DNA of 64,000 nt from Roseiarcus sp963774195. Its GTDB lineage: Bacteria > Pseudomonadota > Alphaproteobacteria > Rhizobiales > Beijerinckiaceae. The DNA lies in contig CAVZDY010000001.1 in NCBI GenBank assembly GCA_963774195.1, positions 806,001 to 870,000 on the forward strand, written 5' to 3'. The translations under genes were made by a program, and so were the position numbers. Shown piece by piece: positions 35,772-44,792 of the stretch (the first letter of the stretch is position 1; each line of letters opens with the position of its first letter). Below the pieces are notes generated by a model, which saw only the letters and a list, made by a program, of their open reading frames with translations, searched no databases and had not been told where the DNA came from.

Positions 35772-36557
35772 TCATCGCTCGCCGCTCAGCGAATTGGCGG
35801 GGTCCCAGGCGTAGGTCAGCGTCTCAAAGCGCATGGCGCGGGCGTCGACCATCAATAGGCGGCCAACGAGGCCGCGGTCGCCGTCGCTGAAGCCGCCGAC
35901 GATCTCGCGGATCGCCTCCAGCGCCATCATCGAGCCCATGACGCCGGCGAGCGCGCCGAGCACCCCCGCTTCGGCGCAAGTCGGGATCGTACCCGGCGGC
36001 GGCGCCTCCGGGAAGAGGCAGCGATAGGTCGGGTTGAGCGCACCCTTGTCGTTGCGCTCATAGGGCTTGAGCGTGGTCAGCGTGCCGTCGAATTCGCCGA
36101 GCGCCGCCGTCACCAGCGGCTTGCGCTCATAGAAGCAGGCGTCCGACACGGCGTAACGCGTGGCGAAATTGTCGGAGCCGTCGAGAACGACGTCGTAGCC
36201 GGCGACGATCGCGCGCGCGTTGTCGGCGTCGAGCCGGCGGGCGATCGTCTCGACGCGCACATGCGGGTTGATGCGCGCTATCGCGTCGCGCGCGCTGTCG
36301 ACCTTCGGCCTGCCGACGTCGTTTGTCGCGTGCAGAACCTGACGGTGCAGGTTGGAGAGCGAGACCTCGTCGTCGTCGATCACGCCGATGACGCCGACCC
36401 CCGCGCCGGCGAGGTATTGCAGCGCCGGGGCCCCGAGGCCGCCGGCGCCGATCGAGAGAACGCGCGCCGCCTTCAGTTTGTTCTGCCCCGGGCCGCCGAC
36501 GCCGCGGAGCACGATCTGGCGCGCATAGCGCTCGATTTCTTCCTTGCTGAGCTTCAT
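35772..36557 (-). CDS. moeB: Molybdopterin-synthase adenylyltransferase MoeB / ThiF family
   Basis: This E1-like enzyme adenylates the C-terminal glycine of MoaD or ThiS. The 261-residue protein has YARQIVLRGVGGPGQNKL, the nucleotide loop IGAGGLGAPALQYLAGAGVG, DDDEVSLSNLHRQVLH and DGSDNFATRY. Near residues 175-195 CLFPEAPPPGTIPTCAEAGVLG matches MoeB. The classical pair of zinc CxxC motifs is not evident. Function in molybdenum-cofactor synthesis is consistent with the molybdoenzyme formate dehydrogenase downstream. Confidence 0.88.
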   Translation of the reverse strand: MKLSKEEIERYARQIVLRGVGGPGQNKLKAARVLSIGAGGLGAPALQYLAGAGVGVIGVIDDDEVSLSNLHRQVLHATNDVGRPKVDSARDAIARINPHVRVETIARRLDADNARAIVAGYDVVLDGSDNFATRYAVSDACFYERKPLVTAALGEFDGTLTTLKPYERNDKGALNPTYRCLFPEAPPPGTIPTCAEAGVLGALAGVMGSMMALEAIREIVGGFSDGDRGLVGRLLMVDARAMRFETLTYAWDPANSLSGER

Positions 36558-36604
36558 GCCGGGACTTTACCCGGCTGGCCCGTCCGCGAGCAATGCCGGC
36601 GCGA

Positions 36605-38233
36605 TCAAGCCGTCGGCAGCCGATAGTCCTTGAACGCCTCGCGCAGCTTCAGCTTGTTGATCTTGCCGGTCGCGGTGTGGGGGATTTCCGTCACCATCTG
36701 CATGTCGTCAGGCATCCACCATTTGGCGATGCGTCCCTCGAGGAAGGCGAGGACGTCCTCGCGCTGGGGCGTTCTGCCCTCCTTGGGCACCACGACCAGC
36801 AGCGGGCGCTCGTCCCATTTCGGGTGGCGGATGCCGATCACCGCCGCCTCGGCGACGTCGGGATGGCCGACGGCGAGATTCTCGATGTCGATCGAGGAGA
36901 TCCATTCGCCGCCGGACTTGATGACGTCCTTGGAGCGGTCGGTGATCTGCATGTAGCCGTTGGGGTCGATCGTCGCGACGTCGCCGGTGTCGAAGAAGCC
37001 GTTGTCGTCAATGACCTCGCCGCCCGAGCCCTTGAAATAGGCCTGGACGACGGCGAAGCCGGCGACCTTCAGGCGGCCGAAACGCTTGCCGTCCCAGGGC
37101 AACTCCCGATCCTCGTCATCGACGATCTTCATCTCGACGCCGAACGGCGCCCAGCCCTGCTTGGACTTCAGCGCCAGAAGCTCGTCGCGCGGCAGATCGG
37201 CGCATTGCGGCTTGATCGATCCGGTGGAGCCGATCGGGCTCATCTCCGTCATGCCCCAGGCGTGGCGGACCTCGATGCCGTAGTCGTCCTCGAAGGTCTT
37301 GATCATCGCCGGCGGACAGGCCGAGCCGCCGATCAAAACCTGCTTCAGCGTGCTCAGCCGCTTGCCCTCCTTCTGCATATAGGCGAGCAGCATCAGCCAA
37401 ACCGTCGGCACCGCGGCGGTGATCGTCACCTTCTCCGTTTCGAGCAGTTCGTAGACCGAGGCGCCGTCGAGCCGAGACCCGGGCATGATGACCTTGGAGC
37501 CGCGCATCGGGCAGGAGAAAGCGAGCGACCACGAATTGGCGTGGAACATCGGCACGATCGGCAGCACGACGTCGGCGGGCTTGAGCGGGATGCAGTCCGC
37601 GCCGGTGCAGGCCAGCGAATGCAACAGATTGGAGCGATGGGAATAGAGCACGCCCTTGGGATTGCCCGTCGTGCCCGAGGTGTAGCAGAGGCCGGCGGCC
37701 GTACGCTCGTCGAAATCGGCCCAGCGGAAGTCGCCGTCGACTTCGCCGATCCAATCCTCATAGGCGACAGCGCCCTTCAGCTTGGTGGCGGGCATATGGG
37801 CGGCGTCGGTCAGCACGACGAAGCGCTCGACCGTCGGCAGCTTGTCGGCGAGCGCCTCCATGAGCGGCACGAAGGTGAGGTCGATCAGCGCGACACGGTC
37901 TTCCGCGTCGTTCATGATCCAGGCGATTTGCTCGGGATAGAGGCGCGGATTGACGGTATGGTAGACCGCGCCGACGCCCGTGATGCCGTACCAGCTTTCG
38001 AGGTGGCGGTAGTTGTTCCAGGCGAGCGTCGCCACCCGGTCGCCCGGCTTGACGCCGTCGCGCTCGAGCCGCTGGGCGACCTTGAGCGCGCGCTGACGCA
38101 CGTCGCGATAGGTCTCGCGGTGCATCGGACCTTCGACCGTTCGCGAAACGACTTCTTGGTTGGGGTGCTGGATTGCGGCGAAATCGATGACCTTGTGGAT
38201 CAGCAAAGGCCATTCCTGCATCAGCCCCAGCAT
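36605..38233 (-). CDS. Acyl-CoA ligase (AMP-forming; medium/long-chain or methylthiopropionyl-CoA type)
   Basis: This ligase activates a carboxylic acid with ATP and CoA. The 542-residue protein has the AMP loop CYTSGTTGNPKGVLYSH, HAWGMTEMSPIGS, GFFDTGDVATID, the SKDVIKSGGEWIS hinge and the C-terminal catalytic lysine in TATGKINKLKLRE. ATG 38233 follows GGAGGG by 5 bp and is preferred over the in-frame ATG at 38248. The overall sequence resembles long-chain fatty acid ligases and DmdB-type enzymes; the exact acid is uncertain. It is divergent from a MarR gene. Confidence 0.9.
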   Translation of the reverse strand: MLGLMQEWPLLIHKVIDFAAIQHPNQEVVSRTVEGPMHRETYRDVRQRALKVAQRLERDGVKPGDRVATLAWNNYRHLESWYGITGVGAVYHTVNPRLYPEQIAWIMNDAEDRVALIDLTFVPLMEALADKLPTVERFVVLTDAAHMPATKLKGAVAYEDWIGEVDGDFRWADFDERTAAGLCYTSGTTGNPKGVLYSHRSNLLHSLACTGADCIPLKPADVVLPIVPMFHANSWSLAFSCPMRGSKVIMPGSRLDGASVYELLETEKVTITAAVPTVWLMLLAYMQKEGKRLSTLKQVLIGGSACPPAMIKTFEDDYGIEVRHAWGMTEMSPIGSTGSIKPQCADLPRDELLALKSKQGWAPFGVEMKIVDDEDRELPWDGKRFGRLKVAGFAVVQAYFKGSGGEVIDDNGFFDTGDVATIDPNGYMQITDRSKDVIKSGGEWISSIDIENLAVGHPDVAEAAVIGIRHPKWDERPLLVVVPKEGRTPQREDVLAFLEGRIAKWWMPDDMQMVTEIPHTATGKINKLKLREAFKDYRLPTA

Positions 38234-38413
38234 CGCGTCCCTCCACATGATTTTGGCGCGCCGTATTGCATCCGGTCGCGGCTTATTTGATTTCCTGAAG
38301 TTGATATCATGGCGTCTGGACCCGCGCTAGGCGCGCCGCAACCGGCGAAATTGCCGACGCTCGCGCGGGTCTGTAGATTGGGCTTGGCCCGCTGAGGGCG
38401 GGGATGGGGATTG

Positions 38414-38944
38414 ATGCAAAAGACGGATACTCACGATCTTGCGGTGCGCGTTTGGTTCCGCTTCCTGCGGCTCGAGAGCCGGCTGCAGATCGCCGTCTCC
38501 GACCGGCTGCGCGAGATCGGGCTGTCGGTTCCCCAATGCGATGTGCTGACCACCTTGACTGAAGCGGAGGGGATCAGTCAGCAGGATCTCGCCAAGCGCC
38601 TTTACGTGACCAAGGGCAATATCTCTGGCCTGCTCGATCGCCTCGAAGACGCCGGCCTCGTCGAACGCCGCTCGATTGAAGCCGACCGGCGCCAATATGC
38701 GATCTATCTGACGCCGCCAGGACGGGAAGCGGCGGAAAAGGCGATTGGCGTCCAGCACGCGCTGATCGCCGAGACCTTCGGCAAGCTGTCCGGCGACGAA
38801 CTGGCGTCTTTCGAGGGCCTGCTCATCGCGACGCGCGATCTGGTGCGGGGCTATCAGGAAGCCCGCAAGGGGCGCGGGGCGGCCGCCGCCAAGACCTCCT
38901 CCAAGCCTCGCGACGGCGCGCTCAGAAGCGTGCGCGCGCCGTAG
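38414..38944 (+). CDS. MarR-family transcriptional regulator
   Basis: A 176-residue winged-helix regulator with LSVPQCDVLTTLTEAEGISQQDLAKRLYVTKGNISGLLDRLEDAGLVERR and the wing EADRRQYAIYLT. The C-terminal tail is Lys/Ala-rich and probably disordered. ATG 38414 is used. It is divergent from the acyl-CoA ligase gene across 180 bp and probably controls it; an 8-bp palindrome TGATATCA lies at 38302-38309 within that gap. Confidence 0.9.
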   Translation: MQKTDTHDLAVRVWFRFLRLESRLQIAVSDRLREIGLSVPQCDVLTTLTEAEGISQQDLAKRLYVTKGNISGLLDRLEDAGLVERRSIEADRRQYAIYLTPPGREAAEKAIGVQHALIAETFGKLSGDELASFEGLLIATRDLVRGYQEARKGRGAAAAKTSSKPRDGALRSVRAP

Positions 38945-39019
38945 ATTCGTTTGCGCCGTGCCGCTGTCGTGCCCGGGAAAGCGCCACGGCGTGCACACAT
39001 CGGTCCGTCGCCGTCACGC

Positions 39020-39106
39020 CCGGACTTGATCCGGGCGCCCAGGTGGCGGCATCTGCGATTTGCCTTCCTCCGTCCCGTCCTGGATACGCGGGTCAAGCCC
39101 GCGTAT
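39020..39106. repeat. REP-like palindromes between marR and the MFS gene
   Basis: CCCGGA-CTTGA-TCCGGG (39020-39036) and ATACGCGGG-TCAAG-CCCGCGTAT (39084-39106) share the TCAAG/CTTGA loop of the 18881-18999 repeat. They lie in the convergent gap at 38945-39148, where no gene was seen. They probably act as transcription boundaries. Confidence 0.75.
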
Positions 39107-39148
39107 GACGGCAGGCTCGCTGCAAATGCATGACAGGGGCGGCGCCTC

Positions 39149-40720
39149 CTACCGAAACAGCGTCGCCGCGCTGGCGATTGTCTCCAGCACGCCCCAGGCG
39201 AGGGGGACGCCGATGAAGCACCAGGCGAGCGCCAGTTTCAGCGTCACGGGCCGGCTCGCGCTATCGGCGGCCGCTCCTTTTCCCGCTCCCTTCGGATTGC
39301 GGGCGACGGCGGCCTCGGCTGGCGCGTCCTTGGCGTCGCCATCGGTCTTCATGTGGAAGCGCGGGTGCACCGCCTTGACCGCCAGATTGCAGAAGAAGCC
39401 GACCACCAGCAGGGCGGCCATGATATACATCGTCGTGTTGTAGGCCTGCGCCTTCGGCACGCCGTTGTCGATCTGGTATTGCCTAATGTAGTTCACCAGC
39501 ACCGGCCCGAACACGCCCGCCACCGACCACGCCGTGATCAGCATGCCGTGGATCGCGCCGACGTAGCGCGTGCCGAACATGTCCTTGAGATAGGCCGGAA
39601 CGGTCGCGAAGCCGCCGCCGTACATCGACAGGATCACCAGGAAGCAGAGGACGAATAACGTCACGCTGCCCGCCGATCCGGTCCAGGGCACGAGGGCGTA
39701 GAGCACCGTCCCCAGGACGAAGAAGCAGAAATAGGTGTTCTTGCGCCCGATGATGTCGGAGAGGGAGGCCCAGAAGAAGCGTCCGGCCATGTTGAACAGG
39801 CTGAGCAGTCCGACGAAGCCCGCGGCGGCGACCGGCGTCACGCGGCCAGGGAACATCTCCTGGCTCATCGCCGAGGCCTGGCCGAGCACGCCGATGCCGG
39901 CTGTGACGTTCAGGCAGAGCACCGCCCAGATCAGCCAGAACTGCGGCGTCTTCAGCGCGTCGTAGACATAGACGTCGTTCTTGGTGATGAGCTTCCGGGC
40001 GACCTGCGGCGGCGTGTAGCCCTCCGGCTTCCAGTCCGGCGGCGGCACGCGCACGATCGCGGCGCCGACCCACATGAAGGCGAGATAGACGACGCCGAGG
40101 CAGAGGAAGGTTTCCGCGACCCCGATGTGCGCCGGCGTCGAGAACCGCTGCATGAGCCAGACCGAAAGGGGCGAGGCGATGAAGGCGCCGCCGCCGAAGC
40201 CCATGATCGCCATTCCGGTCGCCATGCCGGGGCGGTCGGGAAACCATTTGATCAGCGTCGAGACCGGCGAGATGTAGCCGAGCCCGAGGCCGACGCCGCC
40301 GAGCACGCCGTAGCCGAGATAGATGATCCAAAGCGCGTGCAGATAGACGCCCACCGCCGAAACGAAGAAGCCGCCGGCCCAGCAGAGGCCGGAGACGAAC
40401 ATCGCGCGTCGCGGGCCGCCCTCTTCGACCCACCGCCCGAACACGGCGGCGGAGACGCCGAGGAAGAAGATCGCGATCGAGAAAATCCAGCCGAGATCGG
40501 TCAGCTTCCAGTCGCTCGGCGCCGCGTGGTCGATGCCGATCAGCTTGCTCATCGGCAGGTTGAACACGCTGAACGCATAGGCCTGCCCGATGCACAAATG
40601 GATGCAGAGCGCAGCGGGGGGAACCATCCATCGATTGAAACCAGGCTCCGCGACCGTGTTGGCCCGGTCGAGAACATCGAGGAGTCCGCGTTGATTCGGT
40701 GTGGCGGTGGCGCTCGTCAT
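39149..40720 (-). CDS. OxlT-like MFS transporter (oxalate/formate antiporter family)
   Basis: A 523-residue, 12-helix major facilitator protein. The N-terminal half shows CIHLCIGQAYAFSVFNLPMSKL, IFFLGVSAAVFGRWVEEGGPRRA, and a long cytoplasmic loop follows helix 6. The C-terminal half has AGFVGLLSLFNMAGRFFWASLSDIIGRKNTY and VPAYLKDMFGTRYVGAIHG. It matches the oxalate:formate antiporter family. Its site 176 bp downstream of the formate dehydrogenase operon suggests transport of formate or a dicarboxylate. ATG 40720 follows GGAGGGG by 5 bp. Confidence 0.87.
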   Translation of the reverse strand: MTSATATPNQRGLLDVLDRANTVAEPGFNRWMVPPAALCIHLCIGQAYAFSVFNLPMSKLIGIDHAAPSDWKLTDLGWIFSIAIFFLGVSAAVFGRWVEEGGPRRAMFVSGLCWAGGFFVSAVGVYLHALWIIYLGYGVLGGVGLGLGYISPVSTLIKWFPDRPGMATGMAIMGFGGGAFIASPLSVWLMQRFSTPAHIGVAETFLCLGVVYLAFMWVGAAIVRVPPPDWKPEGYTPPQVARKLITKNDVYVYDALKTPQFWLIWAVLCLNVTAGIGVLGQASAMSQEMFPGRVTPVAAAGFVGLLSLFNMAGRFFWASLSDIIGRKNTYFCFFVLGTVLYALVPWTGSAGSVTLFVLCFLVILSMYGGGFATVPAYLKDMFGTRYVGAIHGMLITAWSVAGVFGPVLVNYIRQYQIDNGVPKAQAYNTTMYIMAALLVVGFFCNLAVKAVHPRFHMKTDGDAKDAPAEAAVARNPKGAGKGAAADSASRPVTLKLALAWCFIGVPLAWGVLETIASAATLFR

Positions 40721-40896
40721 CGCGACCCCTCCAACCGCAAGCCGCAAGAGCGGGAGTCTGGAGAGCTGACGGGCCGATCGCTCGCGAGCCGTCGGCGCGC
40801 GCACGGGCGCGACGCGGCAATTCCACTCCTCGGCATTGTCCCCTCCCTATTGGCTCGGCGCGCGCTAAGCCGCCGGCTTTTTGCGAAGTCGCCGGT

Positions 40897-41128
40897 CTAT
40901 CCCGGGCCTTCGCCTTTCAACGCGTTCACCGCCCTGGCCGCGACCGTATTGAGGCCGGTATTGCCCGAGTTCGGCGAAAGCGATGATTTCACTAATCATC
41001 TTCGGTGTCCAATAGAGCTGGAGATGCCGCGCCACGTTCGCCGTGGCCTCGCTCTCCGGGACCGCGCCGAAGGCGGCGCCGATCTGGTTGGCCATGCGCA
41101 CGAGCTTGTCGGTCTTGGCGAGGTTCAC
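40897..41128 (-). pseudogene. fdsD: Formate dehydrogenase delta subunit FdsD, one frameshift
   Basis: FdsD is a small accessory subunit of NAD-dependent molybdenum formate dehydrogenases. GTG 41128 overlaps the fdhD stop (GTGA). The first frame gives NLAKTDKLVRMANQIGAAFG and HLQLYWTPKMISEIIAFAE. The expected tail NTGLNTVAARAVNALKGEGPG lies in another frame ending at TAG 40897-40899. The length, 232 bp, is one more than a multiple of three, so one extra base near 40963-40970 explains the break. In the original frame the protein runs on to 40865 with an arginine-rich tail. Confidence 0.8.
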
Positions 41129-41949
41129 GTCGGCGCCCCTTTGTCCGTCGCGGCGCCGAAGATCGTTGCGCGATCCGCGCGCGCAATCGCAATAATCGTA
41201 AGGCCTGCCTCGCGCGCGCGTTCGAGCGCGAGCGACGTCGGCGCCGAGACCGAAACGAGCGTCGCCACGCCGAACGCCGCCGCCTTCGCCACCATCTCGA
41301 ACGAGCAGCGGCTGGTGAGGACGATGAAGCCGCTCGTCGGATCGGCGCCGCTGCGAACGAGCGCGCCGATCAATTTGTCGAGAGCGTTGTGACGGCCGAC
41401 GTCCTCGCGCACGAGGAGCACCTGGCCTTGCCGGTCCGACCATGCAGCGCCATGCACGGCGCGCGTTTCGGCGTTGAGCGGTTGGGCGCGCTCCAGGCCC
41501 GCGAGCGCGGCGCGAATCGCCGGCGGGGCGATCGGCGCGCTCGCCGGCACAGGGCCGCGCGGCTTCGGCAGATGGGCGAGATCCTCGATGCCGCAGAGCC
41601 CGCATCCGGTGCGCCCCGCCATCGCGCGCGAACGGGCGAAGTGCTGGGAGAGACGCTCGCCAGTCAGCGCGATGTCGACCCTGAGGCCGCCGCCCGCCGG
41701 CTTGATTTCCACGTCACGAATATCCTCGACGCGCTCGATGATCCCCTCGGTGATCGCGAAGCCGATGACGAAATCCTCGAGATCGTCCGGCGTCGCCATC
41801 ATCACCGCATAAGAGGCGCCGCCGAAGGCGATCTCGATCGGCGCTTCGACGGCGATCGCGCGTTCGCCCATCGGGCCCGCGGCGCCGTGCTCGTAGTCGA
41901 ACGCCTGGATCGGCTCCCGGATCGCAACGGGGAGCTCACTCGGCGGCAT
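41125..41949 (-). CDS. fdhD: Formate dehydrogenase sulfurtransferase FdhD
   Basis: FdhD passes sulfur from a cysteine desulfurase to the molybdenum cofactor before insertion into formate dehydrogenase. The 274-residue protein has the double-cysteine motif GCGLCGIEDL and the conserved REDVGRHNALDKLIG and TSRCSFEMVAKAA segments. ATG 41949 follows GGAGG by 8 bp; a GTG at 41958 is in frame. It overlaps the fdsA stop by 14 bp, coupling maturase to enzyme. Confidence 0.95.
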   Translation of the reverse strand: MPPSELPVAIREPIQAFDYEHGAAGPMGERAIAVEAPIEIAFGGASYAVMMATPDDLEDFVIGFAITEGIIERVEDIRDVEIKPAGGGLRVDIALTGERLSQHFARSRAMAGRTGCGLCGIEDLAHLPKPRGPVPASAPIAPPAIRAALAGLERAQPLNAETRAVHGAAWSDRQGQVLLVREDVGRHNALDKLIGALVRSGADPTSGFIVLTSRCSFEMVAKAAAFGVATLVSVSAPTSLALERAREAGLTIIAIARADRATIFGAATDKGAPT

Positions 41950-44782
41950 GCGCTTCACCTCCGGCGATGCGGCGCTGCAAGGCGCTATCCTCGCGATCGC
42001 GCTCCTGCCAGTCGGAGTAGTGATTGGTGCGCCGCACCTGGACCGCGGTGACCTTGTATTCCGGGCAATTGGTCGCCCAGTCGGAGTTGTCCGTCGTCAC
42101 CACGTTCGCGCCGCTGCCGGGATGGTGGAAGGTCGTATAGACGACGCCCGGCTGCATGCGCTCCGAGATCTTCGCATGCAGCGCGACCTCGCCGACCCGG
42201 CTCTGCAACGCGACGAGATCGCCGTCGCGCACGCCGCGGCTCTCCGCGTCGAAGGGATGAATTTCAAGCACATCCTCGTCGTGCCACATGCTGTTGGCGG
42301 TGCGGCGCGTCTGCGCGCCGACATTGTACTGCGAGAGGATGCGGCCCGTCGTCAGCAGGAGCGGGAACAGCGGCCCGGCGCGCTCTTCGGTGGCGATATA
42401 TTCGGTCAGCATGAACTGCCCCTTGCCGCGCACGAAGCGATCGACGTGCATGATCGGCGTGCCCGTCGGGGCGGCGTCGTTGCAGGGCCATTGGATCGAG
42501 CCGAGCTCGTCGAGACGGGCGTAGGAGACGCCTTTGAAGGTCGGCGTGGCGAACGCGATCTCATCCATGATCTCGCCCGGATGCTTGTAGTCCATGGACA
42601 CGCCGAGCGCCTCGGCGAAGGCGATCGTCACCTCCCAGTCGGCCTTGCCGGCGAGCGGCTCGATCGCCTTGCGCACCCGGCTGATCCGGCGTTCGGCGTT
42701 GGTGAAGGTGCCGTCCTTCTCCAGGAACGACGAGCCGGGGAAGAACACATGCGCGTAGCGCGCCGTCTCGTTGAGGAAGAGATCCTGCACGATCACGCAC
42801 TCCATCGCCGCCAAGCCGGCGGTGATGTGCTGCGTGTCGGGATCGGACTGCGCAATGTCCTCACCCTGGACGTAGAGGCCCTTGAAGGCGCCGTCGACCG
42901 CCTCATCCATCATGTTGGGGATGCGCAGGCCCGGCTCCTTCGACAGCGCGACGCCCCAGAGGCGCTCGAACACATCGCGCGTCGCGTCGTCCGAGACGTG
43001 CCGGTAGCCGGAAAATTCGTGCGGGAAGGAGCCCATGTCGCACGAGCCCTGCACGTTGTTCTGGCCCCGCAGCGGATTCACGCCGACGCCGTCGCGGCCG
43101 ATGTTGCCGGTCGCCATCGCGAGGTTGGCCATCGCCATCACGGTCGTCGAGCCCTGCGAATGCTCGGTGACGCCGAGGCCGTAAAAGATCGCTGCGTTGC
43201 CGGCCTTGGCGTAGAGACGGGCGGCGGCGCGCAGCTCGGCGGCGGGCACACCGGTCGAAGCTTCGCTCGCCTCCGGCGAATGGCGGTCCTCGGCGATGAA
43301 GCGCGCCCAGGATTCGAAATTGGCGGGATCGCAACGCTCGCGCACAAAGGCATCGTCGACGAGCCCCTCGGTGACGACGACATGAGCGATCGCGTTGACG
43401 ACCGCGACGTTGGTTCCCGGCCGCAGCGCGAGATGATGCGCCGCTGCGACATGCGGCGTGCGCACGAGATCGATCTGGCGGGGATCGACGACGATCAGCT
43501 TGGCGCCGGCGCGCAGCCGCTTCTTCATGCGCGAGGCGAACACGGGATGCGCGTCGGTCGGATTGGCGCCGATGACGAGAACGACGTCGGCCTGCTCGAC
43601 CGATTTGAAATCCTGCGTGCCGGCGGATGTGCCGAACGTCTTGGAGAGGCCGTAGCCGGTCGGCGAATGGCAAACGCGCGCGCAGGTGTCGACGTTGTTG
43701 TTGCCGAAGCCGGCGCGCACCAGCTTCTGTATGAGAAACACTTCCTCGTTGGTGCAGCGCGAGGAGGTGATGGCGCCGACCGAGTCGCGGCCGTATTTCG
43801 CCTGGATGCGCTTGAACTCGCTGGCCGCGTAGCCAATCGCTTCGTCCCAGCTCACCTCGCGCCACGGGTCATGGATCGAAGCGCGGATCATCGGCTTGAG
43901 GATGCGGTCCTTGTGCGTGGCGTAGCCGTAGGCGAAGCGGCCTTTGACGCAGGAATGGCCCTCATTGGCCTTGCCGGCCTTGTAGGGGACCATACGCACC
44001 ACCTCTTCGCCCTTCATCTCCGCCTTGAAGGCGCAGCCGACGCCGCAATAGGCGCAGGTGGTGACGACCGAGCGCTCGGGGGCGCCGAGCGCGATGACGC
44101 TCTTCTCGTTGAGCGTCGCCGTCGGACAGGCTTGCACGCAGGCGCCGCAGGAGACGCATTCCGAGCCGAAGAAATCGCCGCCGCCGGGCGAGACCTTCGA
44201 GTTGAAGCCACGGCCGAGGATCGTCAGCGCGAAGGTGCCCTGCACCTCCTCGCAGGCGCGCACGCAGCGCGAGCAGACGATGCACTTCGAGGATTCGAAG
44301 GTGAAATAGGGGTTGGAGGCGTCGGTGGGCGCCTCGAGATGGTTCTCGCCCTGATAGCCGTAGCGCACGTCGCGCAGGCCGACGACGCCCGCCTGCGTTT
44401 GCAGTTCGCAGTCGCCGTTGGCGCTGCAGGTGAGGCAGTCGAGCGGATGATCGGAGATGTAGAGCTCCATCACGCCGCGCCGGAGCTTGGCGAGGCGGGG
44501 CGTCTGCGTGCGCACCACCATGCCATTTTCCGCAGGGGTGGCGCAGGACGCGGGCGTTCCCTTCCGTCCCTCGATCTCGACGAGGCAGAGGCGGCAGGAG
44601 CCGAAGGGCTCGAGGCTGTCGGTCGCGCAGAGGCGCGGAATATCGCCGCCGATCAGCGCGGCTGCGGCCATCACCGACGTGCCGGGCGACACGCTCACTT
44701 GCCGCCCGTCGATCGTCAGCGTCACCGTCGGTTCGCCCGCGCGGATCGGCGTCCCCGAATCGAATTCCTGCAACAGCGCCAT
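41936..44782 (-). CDS. fdsA: NAD-dependent formate dehydrogenase, alpha (catalytic) subunit
   Basis: The molybdopterin subunit oxidises formate to CO2. The 948-residue protein begins with a [2Fe-2S] domain (FGSCRLCLVEIEGRKG) followed by several ferredoxin-type cysteine clusters (CSANGDCELQTQ, CIVCSRCVRACEEV, CVSCGACVQACPT). The Mo-bis-PGD domain follows, with the active-site cysteine near residue 370 (DTCARVCHSPTGYGL), so it is a Cys and not a Sec enzyme. The C-terminal molydopterin dinucleotide domain is complete. It starts 10 bp after fdsB with a GGAG site. Confidence 0.96.
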   Translation of the reverse strand: MALLQEFDSGTPIRAGEPTVTLTIDGRQVSVSPGTSVMAAAALIGGDIPRLCATDSLEPFGSCRLCLVEIEGRKGTPASCATPAENGMVVRTQTPRLAKLRRGVMELYISDHPLDCLTCSANGDCELQTQAGVVGLRDVRYGYQGENHLEAPTDASNPYFTFESSKCIVCSRCVRACEEVQGTFALTILGRGFNSKVSPGGGDFFGSECVSCGACVQACPTATLNEKSVIALGAPERSVVTTCAYCGVGCAFKAEMKGEEVVRMVPYKAGKANEGHSCVKGRFAYGYATHKDRILKPMIRASIHDPWREVSWDEAIGYAASEFKRIQAKYGRDSVGAITSSRCTNEEVFLIQKLVRAGFGNNNVDTCARVCHSPTGYGLSKTFGTSAGTQDFKSVEQADVVLVIGANPTDAHPVFASRMKKRLRAGAKLIVVDPRQIDLVRTPHVAAAHHLALRPGTNVAVVNAIAHVVVTEGLVDDAFVRERCDPANFESWARFIAEDRHSPEASEASTGVPAAELRAAARLYAKAGNAAIFYGLGVTEHSQGSTTVMAMANLAMATGNIGRDGVGVNPLRGQNNVQGSCDMGSFPHEFSGYRHVSDDATRDVFERLWGVALSKEPGLRIPNMMDEAVDGAFKGLYVQGEDIAQSDPDTQHITAGLAAMECVIVQDLFLNETARYAHVFFPGSSFLEKDGTFTNAERRISRVRKAIEPLAGKADWEVTIAFAEALGVSMDYKHPGEIMDEIAFATPTFKGVSYARLDELGSIQWPCNDAAPTGTPIMHVDRFVRGKGQFMLTEYIATEERAGPLFPLLLTTGRILSQYNVGAQTRRTANSMWHDEDVLEIHPFDAESRGVRDGDLVALQSRVGEVALHAKISERMQPGVVYTTFHHPGSGANVVTTDNSDWATNCPEYKVTAVQVRRTNHYSDWQERDREDSALQRRIAGGEAHAAE

Positions 44783-44792
44783 CGGAAGTCTC

